DNA of 36,087 nt, from NCBI GenBank assembly GCA_031266435.1, contig JAISAZ010000038.1, positions 1 to 36,087 on the forward strand. The letters are read 5' to 3'. The position numbers and the translations under genes are program-made. This DNA comes from Accumulibacter sp. Its GTDB lineage: Bacteria > Pseudomonadota > Gammaproteobacteria > Burkholderiales > Rhodocyclaceae. This document shows positions 16,521-25,298 of the stretch, one piece after another. Under the pieces are notes generated by a model. It saw only the letters and a program-made list of their open reading frames with translations. It did not search any database and was not told where the DNA came from. Every line of letters starts with the position of its first letter. Position 1 is the stretch's first letter.

Positions 16521-16548
16521 ATTATAATCCTGAAAATCGTTTTGACCA
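16521..16548 (-). promoter_or_regulatory. Probable sigma-70 promoter of ahcY-metF
   Basis: A perfect TATAAT -10 box (minus strand, 16526-16521) lies 16 bp from TGGTCA (16548-16543), a 4-of-6 match to TTGACA. Transcription would start around 16514, exactly at the 5' edge of the riboswitch. Confidence 0.6.
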
Positions 16549-16570
16549 CTGGTTTTTTCCAGGTTGAGCA

Positions 16571-16619
16571 CTGATTTTCCCATCCCGAAAAGGCGCGGAC
16601 GAACCGGAAAAGGAATCAG
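16571..16619. repeat. Short inverted-end repeat at the 3' end of the HD-GYP gene
   Basis: The segment CTGATTTTCCC ... GGAAAAGGAATCAG has inverted ends and shares the TGATTCCTTTTCC(G)GTTCGTCC arm with the dispersed ~105 bp element family. It overlaps the HD-GYP stop codon (TGA of TGATTCC). Confidence 0.5.
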
Positions 16620-17875
16620 GCGGCTTGGTCGACCCAGAGTTCGTTGAGATCGGGGAAATTCCACCGCGAGGGGTTTTCGCGCGAGACGATTTCGTCGGAG
16701 CAGTTTTCGTTAGAGAGGTCGACGATTTCGGGAATGATGCGCTTGTGGGTTTTTGTCGAGTAAAAAACCTTGACGCGCGGCCTTAAAAGAGAGTCTTCGG
16801 CCTGTTCGACGACGACGGCGATCCCGCCGAACTTGAGCCGGACGAGCGAACCGACCGGATAGATGCCGAGGCTTTTCACAAAGGCTTCGAGCAATTTTTG
16901 GTCGAGATGCCCCTTGGACCATTTCGCCATCTTGTGCAGGGATTCCGCCGGGTCCCATCCGGGTTTGTACGGGCGGTTGGACGTGATCGCGTCATAAACG
17001 TCGCAGATCGCGCCCATTCGGGTGAATATTGAAATATCCTTTCCGTGGAGTCCTTCCGGGTAGCCCGTCCCTTCGATCTTTTCGTGGTGGTGGAGCGCGA
17101 CTTCCAGGACGATTTCGTCGTCGCAGTTGTTGTCGAGCAAAAGCCGGTGACCGTCTCCCGGATGCTTCTGGAGCAGGGCGAACTCTTTCTCGGTGAGTTT
17201 GCCGGGTTTGTTGAGAATGTCCTTCGGTGTCAGCGATTTTCCCAGGTCGTGCATGAGGCCGGCGATGCCGAGGCGTTGCGTCTCGTCCTTGTTCATTCCG
17301 AGCTGCTTTGCGAGGGCGATCATCAGCGCGCTGACGGCGATCGAGTGCATATACGTGTAGCCGTCCGCCGTCTTGATGCGCGCGAGACTGATCAGCGCGT
17401 GCGGGTTTCGCGCGATCGAATCGGAAATTTCGTCGACCATATTCTCGGCGCCTTCGGTATTGATCGACTCGCCCATGCGCGCTTCGCTGAACATCGACGC
17501 GACGGCAGTTCTCGAACGCGAGTATATTTCGGCGGCGTTCTCGAATTCGATCGCGATCGGCGCCGATGCCGGCCTTGCCTCTTTGCCGTTCGTCTCTTTC
17601 CCGTTCGCTTCTTTGCCGTTGGCGTGTCGGGGTCTCACTTCGACGTCTTCCACCGAATCCGCCTCGCCGAGCGAATCCCCGCTGTCGGGCAGGTCTCTGC
17701 CCTTTTCCGTATCGATCCAGACTTCTTTGATGCTGCTCGCGCAGAGTGCCTCGATGTCTGCCGGGTCGACGATGGTGAAAGATTTTCGCCAAAACGGATG
17801 CGCGATCCAAGAGCCGCAAAACTCTTCGATGAACATGTAAGGAAGCAACTGGCTTACTTTTATTTTCTTGAGCAT
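16616..17875 (-). CDS. HD-GYP domain protein, probable cyclic-di-GMP phosphodiesterase
   Basis: A 419-residue protein with an N-terminal DUF3391 domain (MLKKIKVSQLLPYMFIEEF...) and a C-terminal HD-GYP domain. Catalytic features are intact: H in YMHSIA (167), HD of HDLGK (199-200), HPGDGH, HHHEKIEGTGYP (252-263) with the GYP triad, and DVYDAITSNRPYK. Such proteins hydrolyse c-di-GMP and affect motility or biofilm. The linker has three NGKE(A/T) repeats (about 86-100) from a 15-nt DNA repeat. An ATG six codons upstream (17893) is an alternative start; MLKKIKVSQL is preferred because it is the usual N-terminus of the family. The stop lies inside a repeat. It may be transcribed on from metK, from which a hairpin at 18080-18117 separates it. 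Confidence 0.92.
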   Translation of the reverse strand: MLKKIKVSQLLPYMFIEEFCGSWIAHPFWRKSFTIVDPADIEALCASSIKEVWIDTEKGRDLPDSGDSLGEADSVEDVEVRPRHANGKEANGKETNGKEARPASAPIAIEFENAAEIYSRSRTAVASMFSEARMGESINTEGAENMVDEISDSIARNPHALISLARIKTADGYTYMHSIAVSALMIALAKQLGMNKDETQRLGIAGLMHDLGKSLTPKDILNKPGKLTEKEFALLQKHPGDGHRLLLDNNCDDEIVLEVALHHHEKIEGTGYPEGLHGKDISIFTRMGAICDVYDAITSNRPYKPGWDPAESLHKMAKWSKGHLDQKLLEAFVKSLGIYPVGSLVRLKFGGIAVVVEQAEDSLLRPRVKVFYSTKTHKRIIPEIVDLSNENCSDEIVSRENPSRWNFPDLNELWVDQAA

Positions 17876-18079
17876 CACTTCGGGGCAACGCATCGCAATG
17901 GGAAAGTTTTACCACAGCTTTCCGAAAAGCAATACGAAAAACACGACATTCTCGGCGTTTTGCCAAAAATATGTTTCGCCGAACATCTCATGCGCCGCTT
18001 CGCGGGCGGAAAACAAACGGTGTCTTCAGGGCGGCATCTGTTTACACAAGCTTGCATATGTTTTTACAAGTTTACACAT

Positions 18080-18117
18080 GCAAACGGCACAGGACGAAAC
18101 CGCCCCGTGCCGTTTGC
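18080..18117 (-). terminator. Strong 11-bp hairpin downstream of metK
   Basis: GCAAACGGCAC (18080-18090) pairs perfectly with GTGCCGTTTGC (18107-18117). It starts about 29 bases after the metK stop on the minus strand. The sequence after it on that strand (ATGTGTAAACTTG) is only mildly T-rich, so it may be a Rho-independent terminator of weak type or a stabilising hairpin. Confidence 0.5.
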
Positions 18118-18145
18118 CAGACGCTTAAAGCCCTTCGAAGCGCCG

Positions 18146-19303
18146 CTAGGCGTTTTTGAGGCTTTCGACCTTGTCGATCGCTTCCCAGGTGAATTCGGGT
18201 TCGTCCCTGCCGAAGTGCCCGTACGCGGCGGTCTTCGCGTAGATCGGGCGCAGGAGGTCCAGCGATTGGATGATCCCTTTCGGCCTCAAGTCGAAGTGCG
18301 CTTCGACGAGTTGAACGAGCTTTTCGTCCGGGACTTTCCCCGTCCCGTAGGTCTGTACCATCAGGGAAACCGGACGCGCGACTCCGATCGCGTAGGCGAC
18401 CTGAACTTCGCAGCGCTCGGCAAGCCCCGCCGCGACGATGTTTTTCGCGACGTGACGCGCCGCGTACGCACCCGATCGGTCGACCTTCGACGGGTCTTTC
18501 CCCGAAAACGCGCCGCCTCCGTGCCGCGCCATCCCGCCGTAGGTGTCGACGATGATCTTCCGTCCCGTCAGCCCGCAGTCGCCGTGCGGCCCCCCGACGA
18601 CGAAACGACCGGTCGGGTTGATCAAATAGCGCGTCCTGGCGTTGATCATTTCCGGGGGAATCACCGGCTTGATGATCTCTTCGATCACGCTTTCGCTGAG
18701 TTGCGCGTGGGAAACTTCCGGCGCGTGTTGCGTCGAGACGACGATCGTATCGATGTACGCCGGTTTGTTGTCGACGTAACGCACCGAGAGTTGGCTCTTG
18801 GCGTCCGGGCGCAGCCAGCCGAGTTTTCCCGAGCGCCGGACTTCGGCCTGACGCTGCATGATCCGGTGCGCGTAGTAGATCGGGAAGGGCATGAGCGTCG
18901 GCGTTTCGTCGCACGCGTAGCCGAACATGAGTCCCTGGTCGCCCGCGCCCTGGTCGAGGTCGAGCCCCTGACCCTCGTTGACGCCTTGCGCGATGTCCGG
19001 CGACTGCCGGTTGATTGCGGTCAGGATCGCGCAGCTTTTGTGGTCGAAGCCGATTTCGGAGTCGTCGTATCCGATCCGCCGGATGACGTCCTGCGCGATT
19101 GACCGGTAGTCGATATGCGCCTTCGTCGTGATCTCGCCCGAGATGACGACGAGTCCCGTCGAAACCAGCGTTTCGCAGGCGACTCGGCCCGCGCGGTCTT
19201 CCGTGAGAATCGCGTCGAGAATCCCGTCGGAAATCTGGTCGGCGACTTTGTCGGGGTGACCTTCGGAAACCGATTCCGAGGTAAAAATGTACTCTTGTGT
19301 CAT
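18146..19303 (-). CDS. metK: S-adenosylmethionine synthetase
   Basis: Makes SAM from methionine and ATP. The 385-residue product has the family landmarks: [19 protein letters not shown] at the N-terminus (methionine/ATP site), [12 protein letters not shown] (signature 1), the [19 protein letters not shown] block and [16 protein letters not shown] (signature 2, P-loop-like). Length is normal. It lies divergent from lpxL, an arrangement common in betaproteobacteria. The 5' leader (19304-19435) is highly structured. With ahcY and metF it forms a SAM-cycle neighbourhood, although HD-GYP separates the two transcripts. Confidence 0.98.
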   Translation of the reverse strand: MTQEYIFTSESVSEGHPDKVADQISDGILDAILTEDRAGRVACETLVSTGLVVISGEITTKAHIDYRSIAQDVIRRIGYDDSEIGFDHKSCAILTAINRQSPDIAQGVNEGQGLDLDQGAGDQGLMFGYACDETPTLMPFPIYYAHRIMQRQAEVRRSGKLGWLRPDAKSQLSVRYVDNKPAYIDTIVVSTQHAPEVSHAQLSESVIEEIIKPVIPPEMINARTRYLINPTGRFVVGGPHGDCGLTGRKIIVDTYGGMARHGGGAFSGKDPSKVDRSGAYAARHVAKNIVAAGLAERCEVQVAYAIGVARPVSLMVQTYGTGKVPDEKLVQLVEAHFDLRPKGIIQSLDLLRPIYAKTAAYGHFGRDEPEFTWEAIDKVESLKNA

Positions 19304-19435
19304 TGTGTCCGCTCCATTGGGAATGACCGAAGCCAGGGCGCGCGCGCCGCGCGGTCCTTGGCATTTTCGTTCGAAAATTCCCTGTTAAATCCCCCGTTCT
19401 TGTGGCGTTGCCAACTCCGGGGTCTGAGCAGACGA
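19304..19435 (-). promoter_or_regulatory. Structured 5' leader of metK
   Basis: On the minus strand, four helices follow each other: GTCTG/CAGAC (19433-19422); an outer CCCCG/CGGGG stem (19422-19418 with 19396-19392) enclosing TGGC-aac-GCCA (19413-19403); a perfect ATTTTCG-aa-CGAAAAT hairpin (19378-19363); and a GC helix closed by GCCAAGG and CCCTGGC nearer the start codon. I do not recognise any published SAM riboswitch consensus. It may be an unclassified leader or simply chance in GC-rich DNA. Confidence 0.35.
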
Positions 19436-19584
19436 CGCTTTAGCAGCTTTATTCGGCTATTCGCGCGCTTTCTAAGGCTTTCGGGCTTTGAACGCCCTGC
19501 CGCCGCATCGCCGCGCGATTCTGGCGCCTCGCCTTGCGCGCCCGGAACCGAAGCGGGAGCTTCCACTCCCTTCCGCCCTGCAAG

Positions 19585-19613
19585 TTGTCCTGTTAACTCG
19601 GCGGATGGATAAT
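19585..19613 (+). promoter_or_regulatory. Probable promoter of lpxL
   Basis: TTGTCC (19585-19590) and GATAAT (19608-19613) are 17 bp apart, matching 4 of 6 and 5 of 6 of the sigma-70 consensus. This would give a leader of about 45 nt with a GGAGGA ribosome binding site before the TTG start at 19665. Confidence 0.5.
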
Positions 19614-19664
19614 TATAGGTTTTGAACCAATGCGGGTCAAACGCTTGGCATCCCGGAGGATCGC

Positions 19665-20549
19665 TTGATACGTCTTTTTCGTTTTCTCAGCCACTTTCCA
19701 CTGTGCGTGCTGCACGCTTTGGGCGCAGTGACGGGCTATCTGACCTGGCTTGCCTCGCCGACCTACCGCCGCCACCTGCGCGAAAACAGCGCGCTCGCGC
19801 TCGGCGCGCAAGGAGCGCGGAGAATCCGCTCGGCGGTCGTCTCCCACGCGGGAAAGTCGACGCTTGAATTGCCCAAAATCTGGCTGCGCCCACTCGACGA
19901 GGTCTTGAGCCATATCCGGCACGTCGAGGGTGCCGAAGTCAGCGACGCGGCGTGGCGCGCGGGCAAGGGAGTCATTTATTTGACGCCGCACCTCGGTTGC
20001 TTTGAAATCACCGCGCAATACCTCTCTCGGCGGATGCCGCTGACGGTTCTCTACCGCCCTCCCCGACAGGCCTGGTTGCAAACCTTGATGGAGACCGGGC
20101 GGACGCGCCCGCAAATGTCGCTCGCGTCCGCCGACCTTCGCGGTGTTCGCGCGCTGATGAAAGCGCTGAAGCGCAACGAAGCGGTCGGCCTTCTCCCCGA
20201 CCAGGCGCCGAAGGCCGGCGAAGGGCGATGGATCGATTTTTTCGGAAAACCGGCCTATACGATGACCCTGGCGGCGAGGCTGTCCGAGAGCGGAGCGAGC
20301 ATCGTTCTGGTGTGGGCGAAACGCCTGCCTCGCGGGCAAGGCTTCGAACTCCGTTTTCAATCGCCGTCGCGCCCGATTTGCGGAACGACCGAAGAACGCG
20401 CGCGAAAAATCAACCGCGAAATCGAAAAGCTCATCCTTCAATGCCCCGAACAATATTTGTGGGGCTACAACCGCTACAAGCGTTCGCGCGGAGCCGGGCA
20501 GGAAACAGGAGACAGAGGTCAGGGACAGATGACAGAGGACAGAAGATAG
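19665..20549 (+). CDS. lpxL: Lipid A biosynthesis lauroyl/myristoyl acyltransferase (LpxL/LpxM family), copy 1
   Basis: Adds a secondary acyl chain to Kdo2-lipid IVA at the inner membrane. The 294-residue product has an N-terminal hydrophobic anchor, the acyltransferase H-x4-E motif in TPHLGCFE, the LPDQAPKAGEG block and the CPEQYLWGYNRYK signature near the C-terminus, all typical of LpxL. The start is a TTG at 19665 with GGAGGA four bases upstream. The true protein should end near NRYKRSRG; the last residues (QETGDRGQGQMTEDRR) and the stop come from the heptamer repeat block. It is divergent from metK. A second, diverged paralogue lies at 34811-35695. Confidence 0.93.
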   Translation: MIRLFRFLSHFPLCVLHALGAVTGYLTWLASPTYRRHLRENSALALGAQGARRIRSAVVSHAGKSTLELPKIWLRPLDEVLSHIRHVEGAEVSDAAWRAGKGVIYLTPHLGCFEITAQYLSRRMPLTVLYRPPRQAWLQTLMETGRTRPQMSLASADLRGVRALMKALKRNEAVGLLPDQAPKAGEGRWIDFFGKPAYTMTLAARLSESGASIVLVWAKRLPRGQGFELRFQSPSRPICGTTEERARKINREIEKLILQCPEQYLWGYNRYKRSRGAGQETGDRGQGQMTEDRR

Positions 20550-20700
20550 AGGACAGAGCGGCCTTCGGCCTTTGTAGTCAGGCATCAGTAATCCGAGGGA
20601 GGCAATTACGCGACATCTGACGACTGAAAACTGGTCACGAAGCGAGCGTCAGCGAGCGCTCTGTCCTCTGTCCTCAGTCTTCAGTCCTCTGTAACGCCCG
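20497..20700. repeat. Heptamer repeat block at the lpxL/ugd convergent junction
   Basis: 7-nt repeats of the CAGGAGA/CAGAGGA/CAGAAGA type run from inside the 3' end of lpxL (20500-20555), continue through a CGGCCTTCGGCC core and CAGGCATCAGTAATC units, and return as inverted repeats CTGTCCTCTGTCCTCAGTCTTCAGTCCTCTG (20661-20691) inside the 3' end of ugd. The two arms can pair with one another over most of their length. Confidence 0.85.
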
Positions 20701-22014
20701 CCCGATCGGATAATATTCAAAGCCGTGGTCGCGCGGAATCGAGGGTTCGTAGAGATTCCGTCCGTCGAAAATCACCGGGTGCTTCATCAGCGACTTCATC
20801 GTTCGGAAATCGGGGCTTTGGAAGGCTTTCCACTCGGTGACGATCAGGAGCGCGTCGGCGCCTTTGAGCGCTGTGGTCGCGTCGTTCGCAAAGGCGAGGT
20901 CGGGACGTTCTCCGTAGACGCGCAAGGCTTCCGGCGTCGCCACCGGGTCGAAAGCCGAGACCGTCGCGCCGCGTTGCAAAAGCGACTCGATGAGCGTCCG
21001 GCTCGGCGCTTCGCGCATATCGTCGGTATTGGGTTTGAACGCGAGTCCCCAGAGGGCGAATCGCCGCCCCGCGAGATCGTCGCCGAACCGTCGGCACACT
21101 TTGGCGGCGAGCACGCCCTTCTGCGCTTCGTTGGCTTCTTCGACGGCGTCCAGGATACGCAGCGCAGCGCCCTTTTCGCGCGCCATTTTCTTGAGCGCGC
21201 GAACGTCTTTCGGAAAACACGACCCGCCGTAACCGCATCCGGCGTACAGAAAGTGATAGCCGATCCGCGTATCCGAGCCGATCCCCTGGCGGACGCGCTC
21301 GATATCCGCGCCGAGTTCTTCGGCAAGGAGCGCGAGTTCGTTCATGAACGAAATCCGCGTCGCCAGCATCGCGTTCGCCGCGTACTTGGTCAATTCGGCG
21401 GAACGCACGTCCATCGAGACGACGCGTTCGTGGTTGCGCTGGAAGGGCGCGTAAAGACGCCGCAAGAGAGCGGCGGCTTTTTCGTCGTCGGTCCCGATGA
21501 CGATACGGTCGGGCCTCATGAAGTCGCCGATCGCCGCGCCTTCTTTCAGAAACTCCGGGTTCGACGCGACCGAATATTCAAAGTCGACACCGCGCGCGCG
21601 CAATTCTTCCTCGATGACCTCGCCGACGCGCTTCGCCGTCCCGACGGGAACCGTCGATTTGTCGACGACGAGCGTAAAGCCGCACATATGGCGTCCGATA
21701 TTCCGCGCTGCTTCGACAACGTAGCGCAGATCCGCCGACCCGTCTTCGTCGGGCGGCGTCCCGACGGCGATGAACTGAATCTCCCCAAAGGCGACCGAGG
21801 CTTCGATATCGGTGGTAAACGAGAGCCTCCCCGCGGCGACGTTGCGCGCGATCAGCGCGTCCAAGCCGGGTTCGTAAATCGGAACGCCGCCCGAATTGAG
21901 CGTATCGATTTTCTGCGCATCGACGTCGAGGCAGAGGACTTCGTTACCGACCTCGGCGAGGCAGCTTCCGGTCACGAGACCGACGTAGCCCGTTCCAATC
22001 ATCGTAATCTTCAT
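20674..22014 (-). CDS. ugd: UDP-glucose 6-dehydrogenase
   Basis: Oxidises UDP-glucose to UDP-glucuronate, precursor of surface polysaccharides and lipid A sugar modification. The 446-residue product has the NAD motif [19 protein letters not shown], the [10 protein letters not shown] segment, [21 protein letters not shown] and the catalytic cysteine in [16 protein letters not shown], followed by the [15 protein letters not shown] block. The ATG at 22014 has AAGGGA upstream. It follows msbA by 48 bp and may be co-transcribed. The C-terminal QRTED and the TGA are encoded by the repeat, giving the same RTED ending as the LysR protein. Confidence 0.96.
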   Translation of the reverse strand: MKITMIGTGYVGLVTGSCLAEVGNEVLCLDVDAQKIDTLNSGGVPIYEPGLDALIARNVAAGRLSFTTDIEASVAFGEIQFIAVGTPPDEDGSADLRYVVEAARNIGRHMCGFTLVVDKSTVPVGTAKRVGEVIEEELRARGVDFEYSVASNPEFLKEGAAIGDFMRPDRIVIGTDDEKAAALLRRLYAPFQRNHERVVSMDVRSAELTKYAANAMLATRISFMNELALLAEELGADIERVRQGIGSDTRIGYHFLYAGCGYGGSCFPKDVRALKKMAREKGAALRILDAVEEANEAQKGVLAAKVCRRFGDDLAGRRFALWGLAFKPNTDDMREAPSRTLIESLLQRGATVSAFDPVATPEALRVYGERPDLAFANDATTALKGADALLIVTEWKAFQSPDFRTMKSLMKHPVIFDGRNLYEPSIPRDHGFEYYPIGRALQRTED

Positions 22015-22062
22015 TTTTCGATCCCTTGAATCATTTCCATCCACACACGCGAAAACGGCGGG

Positions 22063-23901
22063 TCAGGCGTCCGTCTCTTCGACCACGCCCACGCCGCCGC
22101 CGCCGTCCGCTTCGCCCGCTTCGTCGGAAAAGCGTCGGGCGTGCAAGCGGGTGTAATGCCCGTTTTTCGCGATCAGTTCGGCGTGCGTCCCCTGCTCGAC
22201 GATGCGTCCCTGATCCATGACGAGAATCCGGTCGGCCGATTCGATCGTCGAGAGGCGGTGGGCGATGACGAGCGTCGTGCGCCCGTCCATGACCTTTTCC
22301 AGCGCCGCCTGGATGTGCCGCTCGGACTCGGTGTCGAGCGCGGAGGTCGCCTCGTCGAGGATCAGGACAGGGGCGTTCTTGAGAAGCGCCCGTGCAATCG
22401 CCAGACGCTGGCGCTGCCCGCCCGAAAGCATGACGCCGTTCTCGCCGACCTTCGTCTCGAAGCCTTCGGGCAGATTATCGATGAATTCTTTTGCAAACGC
22501 GTCGTCCGCTGCCTGCTGCACCGAAGCCCTCGGCGCGTCCGCCAGATCGCCGTAGGCGATATTGTTCAGGACGGTATCGTTGAACAGGTTGACCTGCTGC
22601 GTGACGAGCGCAATCTGCCGGCGCAGGTTCGCAAGGCGGTAACGCTCGACGGGAACGCCGTCGAGCAGGATTTCACCGTTCTTGTGCGGGTAAAAGCGCG
22701 GAATCAGGCTCGCCAGCGTCGATTTTCCGCTGCCCGAACGCCCGACGAGCGCGACCATCTGGCCGGGTTCGATCGAAAGACTGATGTCGTCGAGCACTTT
22801 TTTCGCCGACCCCGGATAGTGGAAACTCAGATTCCTTATTTCCAGCCGTCCTTCGATACGCTCGCGTTCGACCGTCCCGCTGTCGTCTTCGGGCGTCTGG
22901 TCGAGTTGCTCGAAAATGCTTTCCGCGCCTGCCAGGCCTTTCTGGATCGTCGCGCTGACCTCCGATAATTGACGAATCGGCTTCGGCAAAAGGCCCGCCA
23001 TCGTGATATACGCGACCAGATCGCCAATCGTCGCGTCGCCGCGCAGGAGCAAGACCAGATACAAGAGAGCCGCCATGCCGGTGTAGACGACGATCTGGAG
23101 CGCGGGCGTATAGACCGCGGAAATCCGCGACATCTTGAGGTTCCTTTTCGTATTCTCGGCACTGACATCGAGAAAACGCCGACGCTCGTAGGTTTCACCG
23201 CCGAAGCTGCGCACGACGCGATAGCTCTGAATCGTCTCGGACGCGACGTGCGTCACCTCACCCATCGCCGACTGAATCTTCCAGCTCTGCTTGCGGAATT
23301 TCTTGTTGGCGGTCGAGACCATCAGCGAAATGACCGGGAGAATCGCCAGCATGACAAGTGTCAGCTTCCAGTTCATGTAAATGAGCGCGACGAACAGGAA
23401 GAATACCGTCATCCCTTCCCGGATGATGATCTTGATCGCGTCGGTCGCCGCGCCGGTCACCATCGTCACGTTATACGTGATCCGCGAAATCATCTGCCCC
23501 GAATTGTGATGGTCGAAGTAGGGGTTCGGAAGCGTCAGGAGGTTGTTGAAAAGCGCAACGCGCAGGTCGTGTACCAGCGAGAGCGACACCTTGGAAAGGT
23601 AGTAGTTTCCGAAAAACGAACCGATACCCTGGAGAAGCGCGATCACGACGATCACGAACGGGACAGCCTCCGGGAAACGCAGATTTCGGATGAACTCAAA
23701 TGGAATATTTTCGAAGAACTTCACGCCGGGGTCGACAAGGCTGTCGACGAAATACTTGAGGATGCCACCGAGCATCGGCTGCGTCGTCGCAAACAGCATA
23801 TACCCCAAAAGGCTCAGCGCGAACGGCGCGCTGTAAGGCAGGACGTAGCGAAGCAGGCGCAGATACACCGCAAAACTCGACGGGCGGTTGGAATCGGTCA
23901 T
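22063..23901 (-). CDS. msbA: Lipid A export ABC transporter MsbA
   Basis: A half-size ABC exporter that flips lipid A-core across the inner membrane. The 612-residue product has an N-terminal six-helix membrane domain with the MsbA-typical segments NPYFDHHNSGQMISRITYN and SYRVVRSFGGE, then the ATPase domain: Walker A GRSGSGKST, Q-loop VTQQVNLFNDTV, signature MLSGGQRQR, Walker B VLILDEATSALD and H-loop IAHRLSTIE. The C-terminal tail is unusually rich in Gly/Glu/Asp (EADGGGGVGVVEETDA). The start at 23901 (MTDSNRPSS) is chosen over the upstream ATG at 23994 because the extra residues lack family likeness and reach into a repeat. Confidence 0.95.
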   Translation of the reverse strand: MTDSNRPSSFAVYLRLLRYVLPYSAPFALSLLGYMLFATTQPMLGGILKYFVDSLVDPGVKFFENIPFEFIRNLRFPEAVPFVIVVIALLQGIGSFFGNYYLSKVSLSLVHDLRVALFNNLLTLPNPYFDHHNSGQMISRITYNVTMVTGAATDAIKIIIREGMTVFFLFVALIYMNWKLTLVMLAILPVISLMVSTANKKFRKQSWKIQSAMGEVTHVASETIQSYRVVRSFGGETYERRRFLDVSAENTKRNLKMSRISAVYTPALQIVVYTGMAALLYLVLLLRGDATIGDLVAYITMAGLLPKPIRQLSEVSATIQKGLAGAESIFEQLDQTPEDDSGTVERERIEGRLEIRNLSFHYPGSAKKVLDDISLSIEPGQMVALVGRSGSGKSTLASLIPRFYPHKNGEILLDGVPVERYRLANLRRQIALVTQQVNLFNDTVLNNIAYGDLADAPRASVQQAADDAFAKEFIDNLPEGFETKVGENGVMLSGGQRQRLAIARALLKNAPVLILDEATSALDTESERHIQAALEKVMDGRTTLVIAHRLSTIESADRILVMDQGRIVEQGTHAELIAKNGHYTRLHARRFSDEAGEADGGGGVGVVEETDA

Positions 23902-23977
23902 TTGGCGGCAGGATGAAGGGCGAGAATACGAATTGTAACAGCGGAAGAACGCGAAATTGACCGAAAAACGCGTTTGA

Positions 23978-24083
23978 TGCCTTTTCCAGTTCATTCATGC
24001 CGAGAAGACGAGCCGCAGACAGTACAGGTAGTACGGCAAGGCGAAGTCGACAAAGGAAGGGATGAACTGGAAATGGAATGATG
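23978..24083. repeat. Dispersed ~105 bp element with inverted ends, copy 2
   Basis: Read on the minus strand this is almost identical to 1686-1792: CATTCCATTTCCAGTTCATC, the CCTTTGTCGACTTCGCC core, CTGTCTGCGGCTCGTCTTCT and GAATGAACTGGAAAAGGCA. It is in opposite orientation to copy 1, in the gap between the methyltransferase gene and msbA. Confidence 0.8.
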
Positions 24084-24144
24084 CCTCAAAAGAAGGCGCC
24101 CGTCGGCCCCGGCTTGCCGCCAAACGCCCAGAGTTTGACCTTCG

Positions 24145-25062
24145 TCAAGCTTCCCTTCGGCAATACGGGTTCCTCGGAAGCTCGAGACAATCCCATCCCG
24201 ATGCTTTGAATGCGTCCACAGTCGAAGCGTCGAACGCGGTTTTCAGGAAGGCGATCTGCAAGAGGTCGTAATCCTGAATCCTCAGCTTGCAAAGCGTATC
24301 CCTCCGCTTGATCGACTTTATCATCGACGCAAAAAGCCGCGACTTTTTTTCATCCGCCGGCTCGAATTCAACGCCTTTTTCATAAAAGTCGTTGACCCCC
24401 CTGATCAACAGAGACGGCAAATCCAGTGCCATCGCGATTTTTACGGCATCCCTGCGAGAAATCTTGAACACGTAATTCCCGACCTCTTCATACTCCGCGT
24501 CGACCAGACCGTCGCATTCGGAAATCCTTTTCCCCCTTGCGATACTCTTTATGTTTTTAGCAATTTTGTAAATGACTCTGTCACTTGAAAACTTGTCGTT
24601 GGGCTCTGCCAGAAACACCCCGCATTTTGCCACGCGCAGCATTTCGTAAAGCGCAAGCCAGGGGCGCGGGAAATGGTGAAACGACTCCTTGCAAAAGACA
24701 TAATCGAATTCGCCGTCCCGAAACGGCATCGATTCGGCGTTTACAACCCTGTACTCCTCGATGAATCCTCTTTTTTTCGATTCCGCCAAGAGTGTTTCGG
24801 AGATGTCCGTGGCGAGAACATTCTTAAATCCATGGCTCCTGATTGCGATGGAATCCAGCCCCCAGCGTCCGTCGCCTATCGTCATCCATGAACGGTCCTT
24901 GCACTTCATGTGTTCGAGAAATCTGTAATACCTTTCGTGCCGCCAGTAGTCCGCGGTAGATTTATCGAACCAGGTTTCAGCAGTTGCAGCCCGCTCCGGC
25001 ACCTCCATATAGGCGGCAAAATGCGCATCGTGTTTTTGATAGCTCTCTCTGATAATGTCCAT
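24145..25062 (-). CDS. SAM-dependent methyltransferase (class I), probably acquired
   Basis: A 305-residue methyltransferase-like protein. Motif I is TIGDGRWGLDS (about 61-71), followed by an acidic residue in NVLATDIS (about 86), then the motif VVNAESMPFRDGEFDYVFC with ESFHHFPRPW, as in Methyltransf_11 enzymes acting on small molecules or glycans. The C-terminal third is lysine-rich and unassigned. AAA and ATA codons and lower GC set it apart from the neighbours (visible in 24250-25060), suggesting transfer. It lies between msbA and a lipopolysaccharide-kinase-like gene, so a role in surface polysaccharide is plausible but not shown. The ATG at 25062 begins MDIIRESYQK. Confidence 0.8.
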   Translation of the reverse strand: MDIIRESYQKHDAHFAAYMEVPERAATAETWFDKSTADYWRHERYYRFLEHMKCKDRSWMTIGDGRWGLDSIAIRSHGFKNVLATDISETLLAESKKRGFIEEYRVVNAESMPFRDGEFDYVFCKESFHHFPRPWLALYEMLRVAKCGVFLAEPNDKFSSDRVIYKIAKNIKSIARGKRISECDGLVDAEYEEVGNYVFKISRRDAVKIAMALDLPSLLIRGVNDFYEKGVEFEPADEKKSRLFASMIKSIKRRDTLCKLRIQDYDLLQIAFLKTAFDASTVDAFKASGWDCLELPRNPYCRREA

Positions 25063-25298
25063 ACCATACTCTGTAGTATGTTAATGAAGTTCCCGCGCAT
25101 GCCTCGCGGATCGCCCCGATCTCATGAAGGAAAATTTCACCGGCCGTTTTTGTGTCCATCCGCCCAGCATTTTCTGCATCTCCGTAAAAAAACATATACA
25201 TCGCGGGACTCGGCACAAACGCCGCGCTACAAGACGTAACGCAACAGACACATCGCTGAACCCGACGTGCCGTTAGGATATGTCATTTAGCCGATGGT

